Below are positions 1 to 30,670 of a stretch of 64,000 nt of DNA, piece by piece; positions within the stretch are counted from its first letter, which is position 1, and each line of letters opens with the position of its first letter. The notes under the pieces are model-generated. The model saw nothing but the letters and a program-made list of their open reading frames with translations, did no database searches and had not been told where the DNA came from. The DNA is from Atrina japonica (Eukaryota > Mollusca > Bivalvia > Pterioida > Pinnidae). The stretch lies in NCBI GenBank assembly GCA_030159075.1, contig BROG01000461.1, positions 537,564 through 601,563 on the forward strand. Reading direction: 5' to 3'. The translations under genes and the position numbers were made by a program.

Positions 1-1500
1 CTGTTCTTGACCTGGACAGTATAGCAGCATTACAACATTAAAAATTTCAGTCAAAAGATGAAACCAGCAATTGATCTCCTACTGGAATTTAGTACACTGC
101 ATGGACCATCAAACAATATGGACCATCAATATAGCACCATGTCAATATATATGGACCATTAAAATAGCACCTTGTCACTATAAGGACATAAAAATAGCAC
201 CCTGTTGCTATATGGACCATCAATATAGCCAGAAATAGCAGCCTGGCTCAATATTATCAATAAAGTGGTCCAGCACAATATGGACCACCAAACACTAGAT
301 ACTAATATTCAACTCAAACAATTCACACTTGGTAATTCTTCAACTTGACCAACACTTGATGTTCCTATTCTCCATCATTAAAATTCAGATTTCTACTTAT
401 TGCTGTCACAAATCTCTGTATATTGAATATTTGTAAAGAAGTTAAGTATCAATAGTGATGTTATAATACCATTTCCCTTTTTCGCTATGCAGGAAGCTAC
501 GTTTGAGTCATAAGGAGATCCATGAAGATATTTATGAATTTAAAACATTAATTTGGTGTTGAATTGAAAAACTTTTATGCATGTAAAAAGTTAAATGAAA
601 TTATGCAAAATATACTGCCTATTGGTACCAATGCCTTCCTCTTTCCATTAAAATATGGGTCAAGTGATCAACACCCCTTATAATTTCTGTTAAGGAAAAA
701 TACTTTTTTATCACAGGAATCTTAAACTGCAAAATTTATTTTTGAAATAAATATGTTGAAGTAAGTTGTGCCTTTGCTCCAAGTATTTGTGTAGGACTCT
801 CTGCAAGAATTCATGGTCATCTTGCCAGTGATGCTGCTATTGAGTTTTGGCATTGACAATGCATTTTGGAAAAGACCCTCTGGCCAGTGACCATTCTAAA
901 GATTTTGATAATAAAGGGGAAGCAAGAAAGAATATACATATTGTACTTTTTACATATCAAACTTGTTTCTCATCAAATGTCTGACTTTGCCGCTCAACAT
1001 CGTGTCATTCTTTTGTGACGTCACAATCCAAGCATCAAAGTCAAAATATAAAGGTGACAAAGAGTAGTTTGTCAGGCATAAGCCTTTTATATCCTATAAC
1101 AAATGAAATTTGTCTGTTGAAAAGACAAGTTCAGATACAAATGTTTTGAAACAACAAAAAAGACCAACTTTGCCTGATTTAGGTATGAAATGATGATGTA
1201 CGAAAATAAACTAAAATGGTAATAATAATAGAATGTATATTAACTGCAGATAGCACATGTTTATTGGTCACTAGGTAATCTTCGTAAAAAGATTATCAAA
1301 AGTTAATTTGCAATGTTCATAGTATGGCAGACAAAAAATAACTGATATTACGGGTTCGGTTTGGCAAGATTGTTGCAGTTTTACACATGCATTTGTTATT
1401 CTAACCACCTGATGGTCTCTTTGGAATATACAATGTATATGAGATAGAATATCACATAAAATGGGCATGTAAAATTTTTCACCCATGACAGCTCATATCC
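1..1500. other. Gene-free: irregular tandem repeat at 101-300, otherwise unremarkable
   Basis: At about 101-300 the motif tatggaccat followed by atagcacc recurs every 30-35 bp with drift. The rest is AT-rich sequence in which I see no gene, RNA or clear element. Confidence 0.5.
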
Positions 1501-1640
1501 CTTTAAAGAACCCTCACTGCTCAATGGCAGTAGTGCCTAGCATAGGCCAAAATTTGATGCCCTTCACCTGGTTCTGGTGATGTCTCCATATGAGTGAAAG
1601 ATTCTTGAGTGGGACATTAAACAACAATACAACAACTACT
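1500..1640 (+). mobile_element. 5'-truncated SINE (family 2)
   Basis: Matches the 3' half of the family 2 SINE at 7539-7820 in opposite orientation: ctttaaagaaccctcactg, then ctccatatgagtgaaa and gtgggacattaaacaacaa. The tRNA-like head is missing. Confidence 0.6.
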
Positions 1641-1947
1641 ACAGCATCAATATCTGATTTTTAAAATTTCAAAAGACTGGTAAAAGCATGTAGGCCTACT
1701 CAAGGTCCATGTTTGTAGTTTTCAGCCAGTTGGCAGAGGGGTTGATCCAATGTGGGGCTGAATAGGTACTAGAGGGTATTACATTTTGAAAATCTCCAGA
1801 ACCACTGCATGTATTGAAAAAATTGATTGTTTAAGTGATTTACATGGATGTATGATTCAAGTTTGTGTTTTTAGCTCACCTTTGACCTTTCGTAAACTTT
1901 TCACATTTTTGACACCACTACATGTAAAGGGAATTTGATGAAACTTG

Positions 1948-2450
1948 TCAGGTCCTATATGAAGTTTGTATTTTTGGGCCAGATTGGCCAAGGGTGGGGC
2001 AAAATAGGTCACAAGAGGTATCCCACATTGAAAATCTTCTCTAGAACCGCTGCTGATTGAAAAACAGATTGTGTATGAGTGATCAACATATGGATGTATG
2101 ATTCGTTTTTATTTTTCAAAGAAATTGGACAATTAATTTTTGACATGTTTTTGAGGTCTTTTCAGACTGGTGAAGGAATGTTTTTGAGCAAACATTTTGT
2201 GAAAATCTAATTTCTAAGTCTGAAATGACTTAAAAAATGCATCAAAAATGTATTTTCCGATTTCTATGAAAAATACAAACTTGGATTGATGCATCCATGT
2301 AGATTTAAAAACTCAGAAACAATCCATTTTTCAATTTATGCAGTGGTTCTGGAGAAGATGATTTTCAATGAGGGGTACCCTTTGGGGCCTATATTACACC
2401 ACCCTGGCCAAAAACTACAAACTTGGTATAAGACCTGAGTACTTGCTTCC
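1948..2450. repeat. Large imperfect inverted repeat, arms about 200 bp
   Basis: Arm 1948-2165 is matched in reverse complement by 2233-2450, sharing landmarks such as aagtttgta, attgaaaatc, cagaacc and tggatg. A further direct relative lies at 1690-1880 and another at about 48550-48820, so this is a dispersed family, probably a fold-back or decayed DNA transposon. Confidence 0.55.
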
Positions 2451-2586
2451 TGTAAAGTTTTGTCAAATTCTCTTCGTTCGTTTTGAAACTAAAAGCTTGA
2501 TAGTGTGAAAAAATTAGATTTCGGCTAAATTCTTGGACATAAGCATTTCTTCAACTAATTACAAGCAAAACATGTTAAATGACAAT

Positions 2587-3107
2587 TTTTTACAGAGTTG
2601 TCGGTCCTTGCACTCCTCAACAATCTCCGTCAACGTCTCAACTTTTGCCAATTTCTGGCAAAATATATAAATCTACTATGGAGTTTGCTCTTTATAAGGT
2701 ATTGGTCATTTTTGCCTATAATTCTAGTGCTGACATAGAAAAAATATTATATTTGAGGTGAAAATACTTTTTAAAAACGATATAAATATATGGACTATTT
2801 AGAAAAGTTTCCTTACTGTGTAATTTGGTTTTATATACAGTTTAACCTGCCTTAGTGGCCCACCGAATTAAGAGACTATCCGTCTTATGTGACCTTAATG
2901 TGTGGCTCCCAACGTAAATTAATTTTTTTTACCTGAATTAAGAGACCACCTGTCATGCGACCCTTTTTGCTTCTCTCTGTGGTCCCTTAAAACAGGTTTG
3001 ACTGTACATTCTGTGGGTTACGTGACCATGTGTTTTGGGACATATTTTTAGACGTTGACAGAGATTGTTGAGTGTAAGGACCGACAACTCTGTGTAAGAG
3101 ATGGGCC
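2587..3107. mobile_element. Fold-back DNA element with 50-bp terminal inverted repeats and a nested second element
   Basis: Ends share acagagttgtcggtcctt (left, 2592-) and its reverse complement (right, to about 3100), continuing to gtcaacgtct with few mismatches. Inside, 2838-3006 has its own termini acagtttaacctg and caggtttgactgta, resembling the pogo-like MITEs at 44160 and 46190, so one element inserted into another. No transposase is visible. Confidence 0.6.
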
Positions 3108-3698
3108 ATAATGGTTTGCAACACATTGAGATGCCTCATGGTTTTTTTTTATCTTTTGACCTAAAGTTATATACCCTACATATAAATGGGTATAAAAATG
3201 TTACAAGCTTCAGTTCAAAAGTGAAGGTCAAACAGAGGTCTTGATCCAGATGTTAAAGGGTATATAAATGTACATACATAATTATGGCCAAGACAGGAAA
3301 TACAATAGTTTAAGCCATATCCATCACATAGTTAAAGACATAGGTTATAAGCCTAGGTGAAAAGACAAAAAAATTATGGCCAGGACAAACTTCGCCAAAC
3401 AGGAGGCAGCTTTACATGGTAATGAGTTCAGATGTTGTTGAAATATATTGGATATAACAATTGGTAATATATTTCAACAATTGTGCCACTTACGTTGTTA
3501 ATAACTAAATTTCAAGTTATCAAAATTAATGTTTCAGATTCCAACTTACTAAATATGTAATAATATGCTAACTCATAGAATTTTTATCCCCCCTTTCATT
3601 AAGGGGTAATATTGTAGGAAACCTGTAATTTGCATATTGTTGATGTGTTGCTTGGGAATCGAACAAAAACTAAAGCCCTTATACATAGGTTAGATGTG

Positions 3699-3979
3699 TT
3701 ACTTAACATGTTTGTTTATCATCCCACTAAAGAACCTTTCACTCATATGGAGGCATCACCGAATACCAGTGAAGGGCTTCAAATTTTGGTCTATGCTCTG
3801 CACTTAGTCACTGTGCAGTGAGGGTTCTTTAACTTGCTGACACCTACCGCAACACAGGATCTTGATTTTTACTGTCTCATCCAAAGGCCAAGACACCAAC
3901 CTCCCGCCAGTTGGATTCAGACTCGGGATCAGTCCAGCGCACTACCGACTGAGCCAGACCGGACCGTTACTGAACATGT
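3699..3979 (-). mobile_element. tRNA-derived SINE, family 2, with target duplication
   Basis: The reverse strand starts with a tRNA-like head (tggctcagtcggtagtgcgc) and has the same body as the copy at 7539-7820. Flanked by ttacttaacatgt (3699-3711) and ttactgaacatgt (3967-3979), a target site duplication with one mismatch. Diverged, so old. Confidence 0.7.
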
Positions 3980-4059
3980 ATTACGATATAAACTGAACTG
4001 GTTGAAATAAGCATAAACTGAAAATTATATACTTCAAAAAATACTATCGGACTAGGCCG

Positions 4060-4640
4060 AGCCCTTTGGGCATTTCACTTTATCAAGTTTGAAGAAAATT
4101 GGATAATATATGTTGCTGTTATTGCACGGAAATGACAGAAGATAACATTTTTTGAAAAATCAAGAGGCCATAACTCTGTCAAAAGTGGCGATCAAACTTG
4201 GCTGAGCCCTTTAACTTTGTCATCAGGTTTTGGAAAATCGTATATTTACTGCCATCATTACATGGAAATGACGCTTGACAGACGAACAAACCCAAATTAA
4301 TATCGCCCGTTTCAGCGAAACTGGGGATAGTAAGGAGCTGCGCTTTCAGACCGCATGATACGCCCCTCTGCCTTGAGGTATTTTAAAATACATTTGAAAT
4401 TAAATATGAGACTTTTAATACCATGTTACATGATCAGTTTTCAATATAAAATCAGTCAGCATCTAAAATTCTTTCAAAAGTTAAATTGACAGAAAATTAT
4501 AAATCCGTTCGTTTTTTTTTTATACAAATCACAAGGAAGAATCTTTGATTTAAACTATGGTGACCTACACTTTTTTTTTCAATTATCAAACTTCAAATTT
4601 TTTTTTTTTTTTGGGGGGGGGGGATATTCTTTCCTATGGC
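4060..4640. other. Gene-free: dispersed repeat remnant and homopolymers
   Basis: 4060-4330 contains gaggccataactctgtc and nearby text typical of the repeat that is tandem at 4770-5210. 4510-4625 holds T runs and a T/G homopolymer junction. No gene seen. Confidence 0.4.
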
Positions 4641-4769
4641 ATACAAGAGATATAAATATACTGAGGTATTAATTTTATGTCAGAGACCTTTATTCTTACA
4701 ACAATGATATTCATATTAACTTGTGATCAGAGAAAAAGACTTCATTAGTGCCACTTTCCACACAAATAT

Positions 4770-5210
4770 CAAATCAATATGTAGAGGCATTGCAAAGAAA
4801 ATGCGCAAAAACGGATATTTCAAAAAATTTTTACTAAGTCAATCATCCAACCGGAACCAAATTTGTACTTGATCTGTAACTCATTTAGATACAATGATAT
4901 ATCAAATCAATATTTAGAGGCATTGCAAAGAGAAGGTGCAGAAAGGAATATTTTTTACAAATTTACTAAGTCAAGGGGCCATAACTCTGCACAAAATCAT
5001 CCGACAGGAGCCAAATTTGACATGTAAATCATCTAGATACAACCAAATATCAACTCACTCTGTTGAAGCATTACAAAAAAAACCTGAAAACTTATTTTTC
5101 AAATATTATGTATTTCCAAGGACCATAACTCAGCAACAGAAAATCAGAATTTAATCAAAATCGAAAGGGAGTTTGCATTTATGGTAAGAAACAAACTATC
5201 AAAAATTCAT
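4770..5210 (+). repeat. Diverged tandem repeat, about 150-bp unit, three copies
   Basis: Units share atcaaatcaatatttagagg, cattgcaaag, tttactaagtcaa and ccataactctg. The small ORF across 4936-5154 is a by-product of the repeat. I associate this family with molluscan genomes (memory, unchecked). Confidence 0.6.
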
Positions 5211-5474
5211 TGAAATCTGTTGGTGTTTTTCACATTTAACCCATGAGGAAAAAGCAAGTTACATGTATATAGATGTGAACCCATGACAATTATTAAGCAC
5301 TTATATTACTGATAAATAAGCAGTTTATAAATGACAAAATTAATTTATCTTAAAATATTTTAGTGTAATGAATAGAATCAAGTTTTATACTCTCTCAAAA
5401 GAGTAGCTGGCAAAAACAAGAGAGGTATCGGACTTATGAAATGTTTTTCCTACCCCATGTCATAGGAAACATAT

Positions 5475-5585
5475 ACAGTGACACTTGTATATAACAACCC
5501 ACTTAGGCACACAAGAAAACTAGTCTTTATAGACAGGTGGTCTTTATACAGAGATTGATTGGTGTACAAATGGTTCTTTTGGAGC

Positions 5586-5620
<35 letters not shown>

Positions 5621-5725
5621 AGTCTTTGTGACCAGGTTATCGCTGAAGCAAGTTTGACTCTTTTTTATGTTATGTAGGTGAAACTGTCAAAAGAGACTGT
5701 TTATAAAGCAGTCCCACTGTACTGC
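5475..5725. mobile_element. MITE-like element with poly(A) tract
   Basis: Left end acagtgacacttgtatat and right end cagtcccactgtactg are imperfect inverted repeats of the cagtggaac... type, with a long A run at 5588-5617 inside. Related in ends to elements at 44160-44330 and 45775-45930. Confidence 0.45.
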
Positions 5726-5919
5726 CATTTGGATTCATGTCTGTTAAATTACTTTTTGACCTGAAGATGCTGTGATTACTTTTGACAAAGCCAGTCAGTA
5801 CTGAATGTTCACAACTCAACATTGGGCATGCAGTTTTGTTTGTTAACTGTGCTGTTTAATGCCATTTTCAAGTATTTCAGTTATATTTTGGCTACATTAA
5901 GCTGACACAGGCTTCAAAA

Positions 5920-6115
5920 TTCTGACCTATGTACGAACTTTATCCTTTGCAGTGAGGGTTCTTTAAAGTGCCAAGCCTGTCCTTGAAACAGGACCTTGGC
6001 TTTTAACTGTCTAATACAAAGGACAATATACCATTGTGCTCCAGCTGGGGATCAAACCTAAAATCTTGTGTTCCCAAATCAACGCCCTACCACCAACTAC
6101 TGACAGCTCAGCCAT
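5920..6115 (-). mobile_element. Strongly decayed SINE, family 2
   Basis: Keeps gcagtgagggttctttaa and gggatcaaacct on the reverse of the family consensus order seen at 7539-7820. Internal drift is heavy. Confidence 0.5.
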
Positions 6116-6129
6116 ACAATAGCAGACAA

Positions 6130-6305
6130 TTTTTAATGGTGGAGGAGAGAACCTGGTTACAATGTGACCTTCCACAGGTAAACTGGCAAATTTTCAAACA
6201 ATTTTAGCTTAGGTTCAAGAAGGACTTGAATCCACACTGACTAGAAGCACGAGAGTTCACCATTTAATTGTTAATGCTCTAACCACTCACCACGGAGTGG
6301 TCAGT
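6130..6305 (-). mobile_element. Decayed SINE, family 1
   Basis: Order taatggtggaggag, aaactggcaaa, then aatgctctaaccactc follows the reverse of the intact family 1 copy at 33829-34063. Confidence 0.6.
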
Positions 6306-6429
6306 AATGTATCAATAAAATATCATAAGAACAAAGTAAATCTTGTTTGTATATACTAATATAGGATTTGCAGAACTCCTTAGCTTTTTGTAGATCAAAA
6401 TACATACAGTAAAGACGAGAACAAAATCT

Positions 6430-6800
6430 ACACTTTATTTACACGTCTCAAAAATCTATCAACATACATCATCTCATTTTTATTTAAAACTTTATTTTAA
6501 ATGTAAACGTATAAATACATCCAGTTCTTTGTTCACCATTGTCTATTTCATGGTTAAATTTCCCATTCAAAAATTTGTAAGATTTTCACAGAAATTAATT
6601 AAAAATAATTTTTTTTTAGGGCATAATGGTGGAACTCAACACAATTTTACAATCTTTCGATTTTTGCCATCCACAACGACCTGAGAAATAATCTATTGGT
6701 TTTTGTCTTCTTACAATAATGAAATCGGTAGTTTCCTTCCATTCTTGGTGTATCGTATTTCCATGGATATTGCACTTGTACTTAATGTCTGTAACAGTTT
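6430..6800 (-). terminator. MCM7 3' UTR with candidate poly(A) signals
   Basis: Minus-strand AATAAA hexamers occur at 6491-6496 and 6434-6439, about 305 and 360 nt past the stop codon. Either could end the mRNA; the cleavage site cannot be read from sequence alone. Confidence 0.5.
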
Positions 6801-26966
<20,166 letters not shown>

Positions 26967-27045
26967 CGTGCTGTTGTGTTCAGTGATTTTGCCTTGTAAA
27001 CAACAATGATGAAAACTGGCGCGAAATCATGAGTCACGTGTACTG
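26967..27045 (-). promoter_or_regulatory. MCM7 proximal promoter: E2F site, E-box, forkhead-like site
   Basis: Minus-strand TTTCGCGCC (plus GGCGCGAAA, 27018-27026) is a textbook E2F site, 51 bp upstream of the MCM7 ATG. A palindromic E-box CACGTG sits at 27035-27040 and a forkhead-type TGTAAACA at 26995-27002. MCM genes are classical E2F targets and respond to Myc-type E-box factors in vertebrates. The spacing here fits a G1/S promoter without a TATA box. The transcription start is not known, so some sites could lie in the 5' UTR. Confidence 0.6.
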
Positions 27046-27121
27046 ATTGTAATTTGAAAAACACAAAACGGATTTTAATACCCGGAGTACCGGAGCACTC
27101 AGGTTTTCGTGCTATCATAAC

Positions 27122-27528
27122 CTGGGCCCGAAGTCACCAAATTTACTCAATACTCAAGCTCAACTTTTATTTCATTATTTTGACTATAAAATTGTTTATA
27201 AAACTTTTGGATTTTAGTGATTAGGAAACATATTATTATTTTTAATCATTTACATCTAATTTTTTGCGTCACATTTATGATTTTCGTTTAAAAAACGAAT
27301 AAATACGTTGAGTACGGTACTCAAGATTTGAGTACGTACTCAAGCATAGTTTTAATATTTCTGAAGTTTTCTTTAAATGGGCAATAATTTTTATCATTAC
27401 TTACATTTGTATGCCATCAATATACAAACATGTCCTATTACAGAATAAAGTTTGCATGTTTTTACCTTAAAATCGCCAAAAGATAGTTGAGCTTGAGTAT
27501 TGAGTAAATTTGGTGACTTCGGGCCCAG
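27122..27528. mobile_element. MITE (family A), 407 bp, between MCM7 promoter and DCUN1D
   Basis: The ends are perfect inverted repeats of about 43 bp (left from ctgggcccgaagtcacca; right arm 27486-27528). Inside is a short palindromic patch gagtacgtactc around 27330. No coding capacity. Starts only about 80 bp beyond the MCM7 E-box. Relatives at 51746-52064, 52060-52514 and 29715-29943. Confidence 0.8.
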
Positions 27529-27534
27529 ATATGA

Positions 27535-27878
27535 GAATTACAAAGCCGTGCAAAACCAGGAGTTAATAGACCCTGTTTGGAACAGGGTCCTGTACCCTTC
27601 AAATTGGGAAATTTACGTCGCAATGGGCCAACTACGAAAAAAAAGTAACAATGGTAATTTAATCCATAAGGGTAAACACACAAAATTGTGATTCATTTAG
27701 GTTCTCTTATGACAGCATGGTTTTCGTCTGTAGACCTCGAAGTTCAATTCATTGAGTCTTATGCACTATTTTTTACCTGAATGAGTTTAACTTTAAGGTA
27801 ATAAAGCGTAACATTAAAATTACACTGACTAGAGTAATCGTATCTACTTGTAGTCATACATAAGACACTATCCTCTAC

Positions 27879-27911
<33 letters not shown>

Positions 27912-28500
27912 GAGCACAGTGAGCCGAAAAATATGGCGAGCGGAGCGATCCGAAATTTTTTTTTCAGATATTAATAATTTTCGCTATTATTTTGGCACCA
28001 GTTAAGGTCAGATAACTTATTTTCTTGCAAATCGAGGACAGATTATGTATTTTAAATATTTTCAAGGCCAGAATTTTTATTTCCAAAATCTGCCAGCCCC
28101 CACCCTTGGAATCAAATGGTCATACCCTTATGCATATACACGTATATTCTTAGCCTCCACGATATTTATATACATGTTGTAGTTCAATATTTGAACGGTT
28201 GTGCCCACTTTTCTGGACCCAGCTTCGCCACTGAATCATCACATTGTTTTTATCCCAAATGTTGCATTGAACCAATTTGGCAGACTATTTATTTGTCCAC
28301 AAATAAATTGAATTTCAGGAATTTTACATTTTTACGCGCATTTTACAAGAGCAATGCATGAGGGGTCCAGAAAAATTCGACATTTAAAGATCTCGGAAGC
28401 CTTAACTCAGGATTTCAGACACTCAAGCATATCACTTACCTAAAATACACAACTTTAGATTCGCCAATGAATTGTGTGTTTTATTTACATATCCTGTAAA
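27535..28500. other. Intergenic spacer: poly(A) tract and small tandem motif
   Basis: A run of about 30 A at 27879-27907, followed by two copies of atggcgagc-agtgagccg-like sequence to about 27950. The rest shows no gene; ORF 28116-28361 has no recognisable content. Confidence 0.4.
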
Positions 28501-28544
28501 CTATGGCGGCCGATTTCATCCATTTCGTTATTTCGCTTTGCCGC

Positions 28545-28865
28545 ACCGTCATAAAGATAATTATCGTCTTTTCGCAGCGATATAACGAAAAGATGAAACC
28601 ATCTAACGCGAAGTAAAGAAAACATGAATTCGCCCCGCTAATCATCGTCTTTTTGCTGCGAAAACCCGCTATTTATCGTTTTTCGCACCGCTAATTATCG
28701 CCTTTTCGCAGCGACAATCTGCTACTTATCGTCTCTTCGCCCCGCTTTTTATTGTCTTTTTGCTCCGCTAATTATCTTCTTTACGCCCAGCTTTTTCGTC
28801 TATTCACACCGCTAATTATCGTCTTTTTGCCGCAACAATCCGCTAATTATTATCTTTTCGCTTTT
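28545..28865 (+). repeat. Degenerate tandem array, 23/31-bp units with core CTTTTCGC
   Basis: About ten copies of ccgctaattatcgtcttttc followed by gc, some with an extra agcgacaat. Unit length alternates between 23 and 31 bp. CpG-rich. Confidence 0.75.
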
Positions 28866-29058
28866 CGGTATGGATAGTCTACTCATGTGTAGTGTACAGT
28901 TTATAATGAATGCCATACGTACCCCTACATCAGCATGCCATATGTCGTTCGGGGGGTGGGGGTTTGTCGCCTTTAATAATCTACGCGAAAAGGCGAGAAA
29001 ATTAACACGAAAAGGCGTTGTTTTAGACTTTAAAAATTCTCGCCTTTTAGCATAAATT

Positions 29059-29412
29059 TTGTCGCCTTTTCGTCTTGTTACGACCAACGCGAAAACCCAC
29101 CGAATGTCGCCTTGTCCAAACACAAAAACCCGTCGAACATTGTCTTTTTTTGCCATGTAAAAATAACACGAAAACCCGCGGAATGTCGCTTTTTTGCCTT
29201 ATTTAAAACACGACAACCCATCGAACGTTGCCTTTTCGCCCTGTTTAAACCGCGAAAATCCTCCAAGCTTCGCTTTTTCTTCTTGTAAAATAAACGCAAA
29301 AATCCACCGGACATCCCTTTTCGCCTTGTTTAATACACGACAACCCACCGAACGTCGCCTTTTCGCATTGTTTTAAACACAAAACCCCAGCTAACGTCGC
29401 CTTTTCGCCTTC
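29059..29412 (+). repeat. Degenerate tandem array, about 42-bp units with core GTCGCCTTTTCGCC
   Basis: About eight copies of gtcgccttttcgccttgttt followed by acacgacaacccaccgaac with drift. Between it and the 28545 array the same core appears inverted (gcgaaaaggcg at about 28985 and 29010). The R/K-rich ORFs on both strands are by-products of the repeat. Confidence 0.75.
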
Positions 29413-29562
29413 CGGAATGACATGCGTATACAAAACAGAAATCAAAAGTACAACATGATGACAAAAGTCTTTACTTTTTCCACCATTAATTTATATAAAA
29501 TAAAAAAAAAAAATGTAGGAAACTGATGACACTGAGAAAATTTATTTAAATTTGATCCCACG

Positions 29563-29943
29563 CAGATGAACCGAAACAAGATATCAATGAATGTCGCTAA
29601 TGTAAATATTACATAACTGGAAAGGACCTTGTCCGACTTTCAGTTGAAGTCATGTGATCTGAGTGCAAACTATTCCGACAATTCTGAACGGAATTGAACA
29701 AATCGAAAATGGTCTATTAATTTAGTACGATACTGAAAATTTGAGTATATACTGTACGTACTTACACAATTTAAAATATTTTTGAAGTTCTCTTCAATAC
29801 ATCAATAAATTTCTTACTTATTAATAATTGTAAGCCGCCAATATACTCAACTTGAACATGAATTTTGCGTGTTTCACCTTTAAATCATGAAAAGTTAGTT
29901 TAGCTTGAGTACGGAGAAAACTTGGTGACTTAATTCGGTTCCA
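29563..29943. mobile_element. Two adjoining repeat fragments upstream of DCUN1D
   Basis: 29563-29712 resembles 58340-58480 and its duplicate 59100-59240 (landmarks atgtcgctaatgtaaa, gtcatgtgatctgagtgcaa, gaacggaattgaaca). 29715-29943 is the right half of MITE family A, ending ttggtgacttaattcggt. Confidence 0.55.
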
Positions 29944-30340
29944 GAGAAAGTGCCTCTTTGCATATTTTACGCATAAAAATCGATGGATTTGCAAGTTAAT
30001 TAAAATATAAGATACACTCAATGTTAATCCGAAATTAAGCTCACCGGATGTGATAAACTGGAAGATTTAAAAATACTGGGTACAAAAGATTCAGTGTACT
30101 TGGGCGGATGATAGAGGGGAAATGGAGGTGAAACTCACGTTGAATTTGTCAATTTATTTCTTAAATAAAGACGCAAAGAATTTTTGCATGAACAATTAAC
30201 CTGTCAGTTTAACACCAGGCATAAAACCTAGTCGCAATGTGATAATTAACACTCCGATCTTCTAAAATTGATTATTACAAGCAGGCATACCCTTGGCCAC
30301 GCGTAAAAGTGGATTTGTTATGTGCCGTGACCAGGTATGG

Positions 30341-30512
<172 letters not shown>

Positions 30513-30614
30513 TGACAATGCATTTTGATAAAATGTCACATAAGCGGTAGTCGTATTCACGGAATAATGGAATGCCGTGTCCTGAATTTTCATCATTCCT
30601 TTCTTTATATTTTG

Positions 30615-30670
30615 ACTCAGTGCGCTTGCGCAAGGATCCTTTGACCTTAGAATGGAGAAAGATAGAAATG
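30615..30670 (+). promoter_or_regulatory. DCUN1D proximal promoter/5' UTR: NRF1-like site and overlapping upstream ORF
   Basis: TGCGCTTGCGCA at 30621-30632 is one base from the palindromic NRF1 consensus. An upstream ATG at 30652-30654 (A at -3, G at +4) opens a frame that, after splicing 30670 to 30760, reads seven codons and stops at TAA. It overlaps the main ATG (30668) in another frame. If transcription starts upstream of 30652, initiation at this ATG would lower DCUN1D translation. Confidence 0.5.
30668..30670 (+). CDS. DCUN1D1: DCUN1D exon 1: start codon only
   Basis: The coding part of exon 1 is just ATG, followed at once by donor gtgagt at 30671. Splicing to 30760 gives ATG CAT AAG TTA AAA, matching the conserved [11 protein letters not shown] start. 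Exon 2 alone has no usable start, which supports this 3-nt coding exon. The 5' end of the exon is unknown. Confidence 0.85.

Noticed and set aside
28545..29412. Cluster of E2F sites from the TTTTCGC cores
   Set aside because: The cores read TTTTCGCC or TTTTCGCA and do not meet TTTSGCGC; only the site at 27018 does.
28812..29445. R/K-rich overlapping ORFs on both strands (60-114 codons)
   Set aside because: They follow the CTTTTCGC arrays; repetitive composition and mutual overlap on both strands indicate by-products of the repeat.
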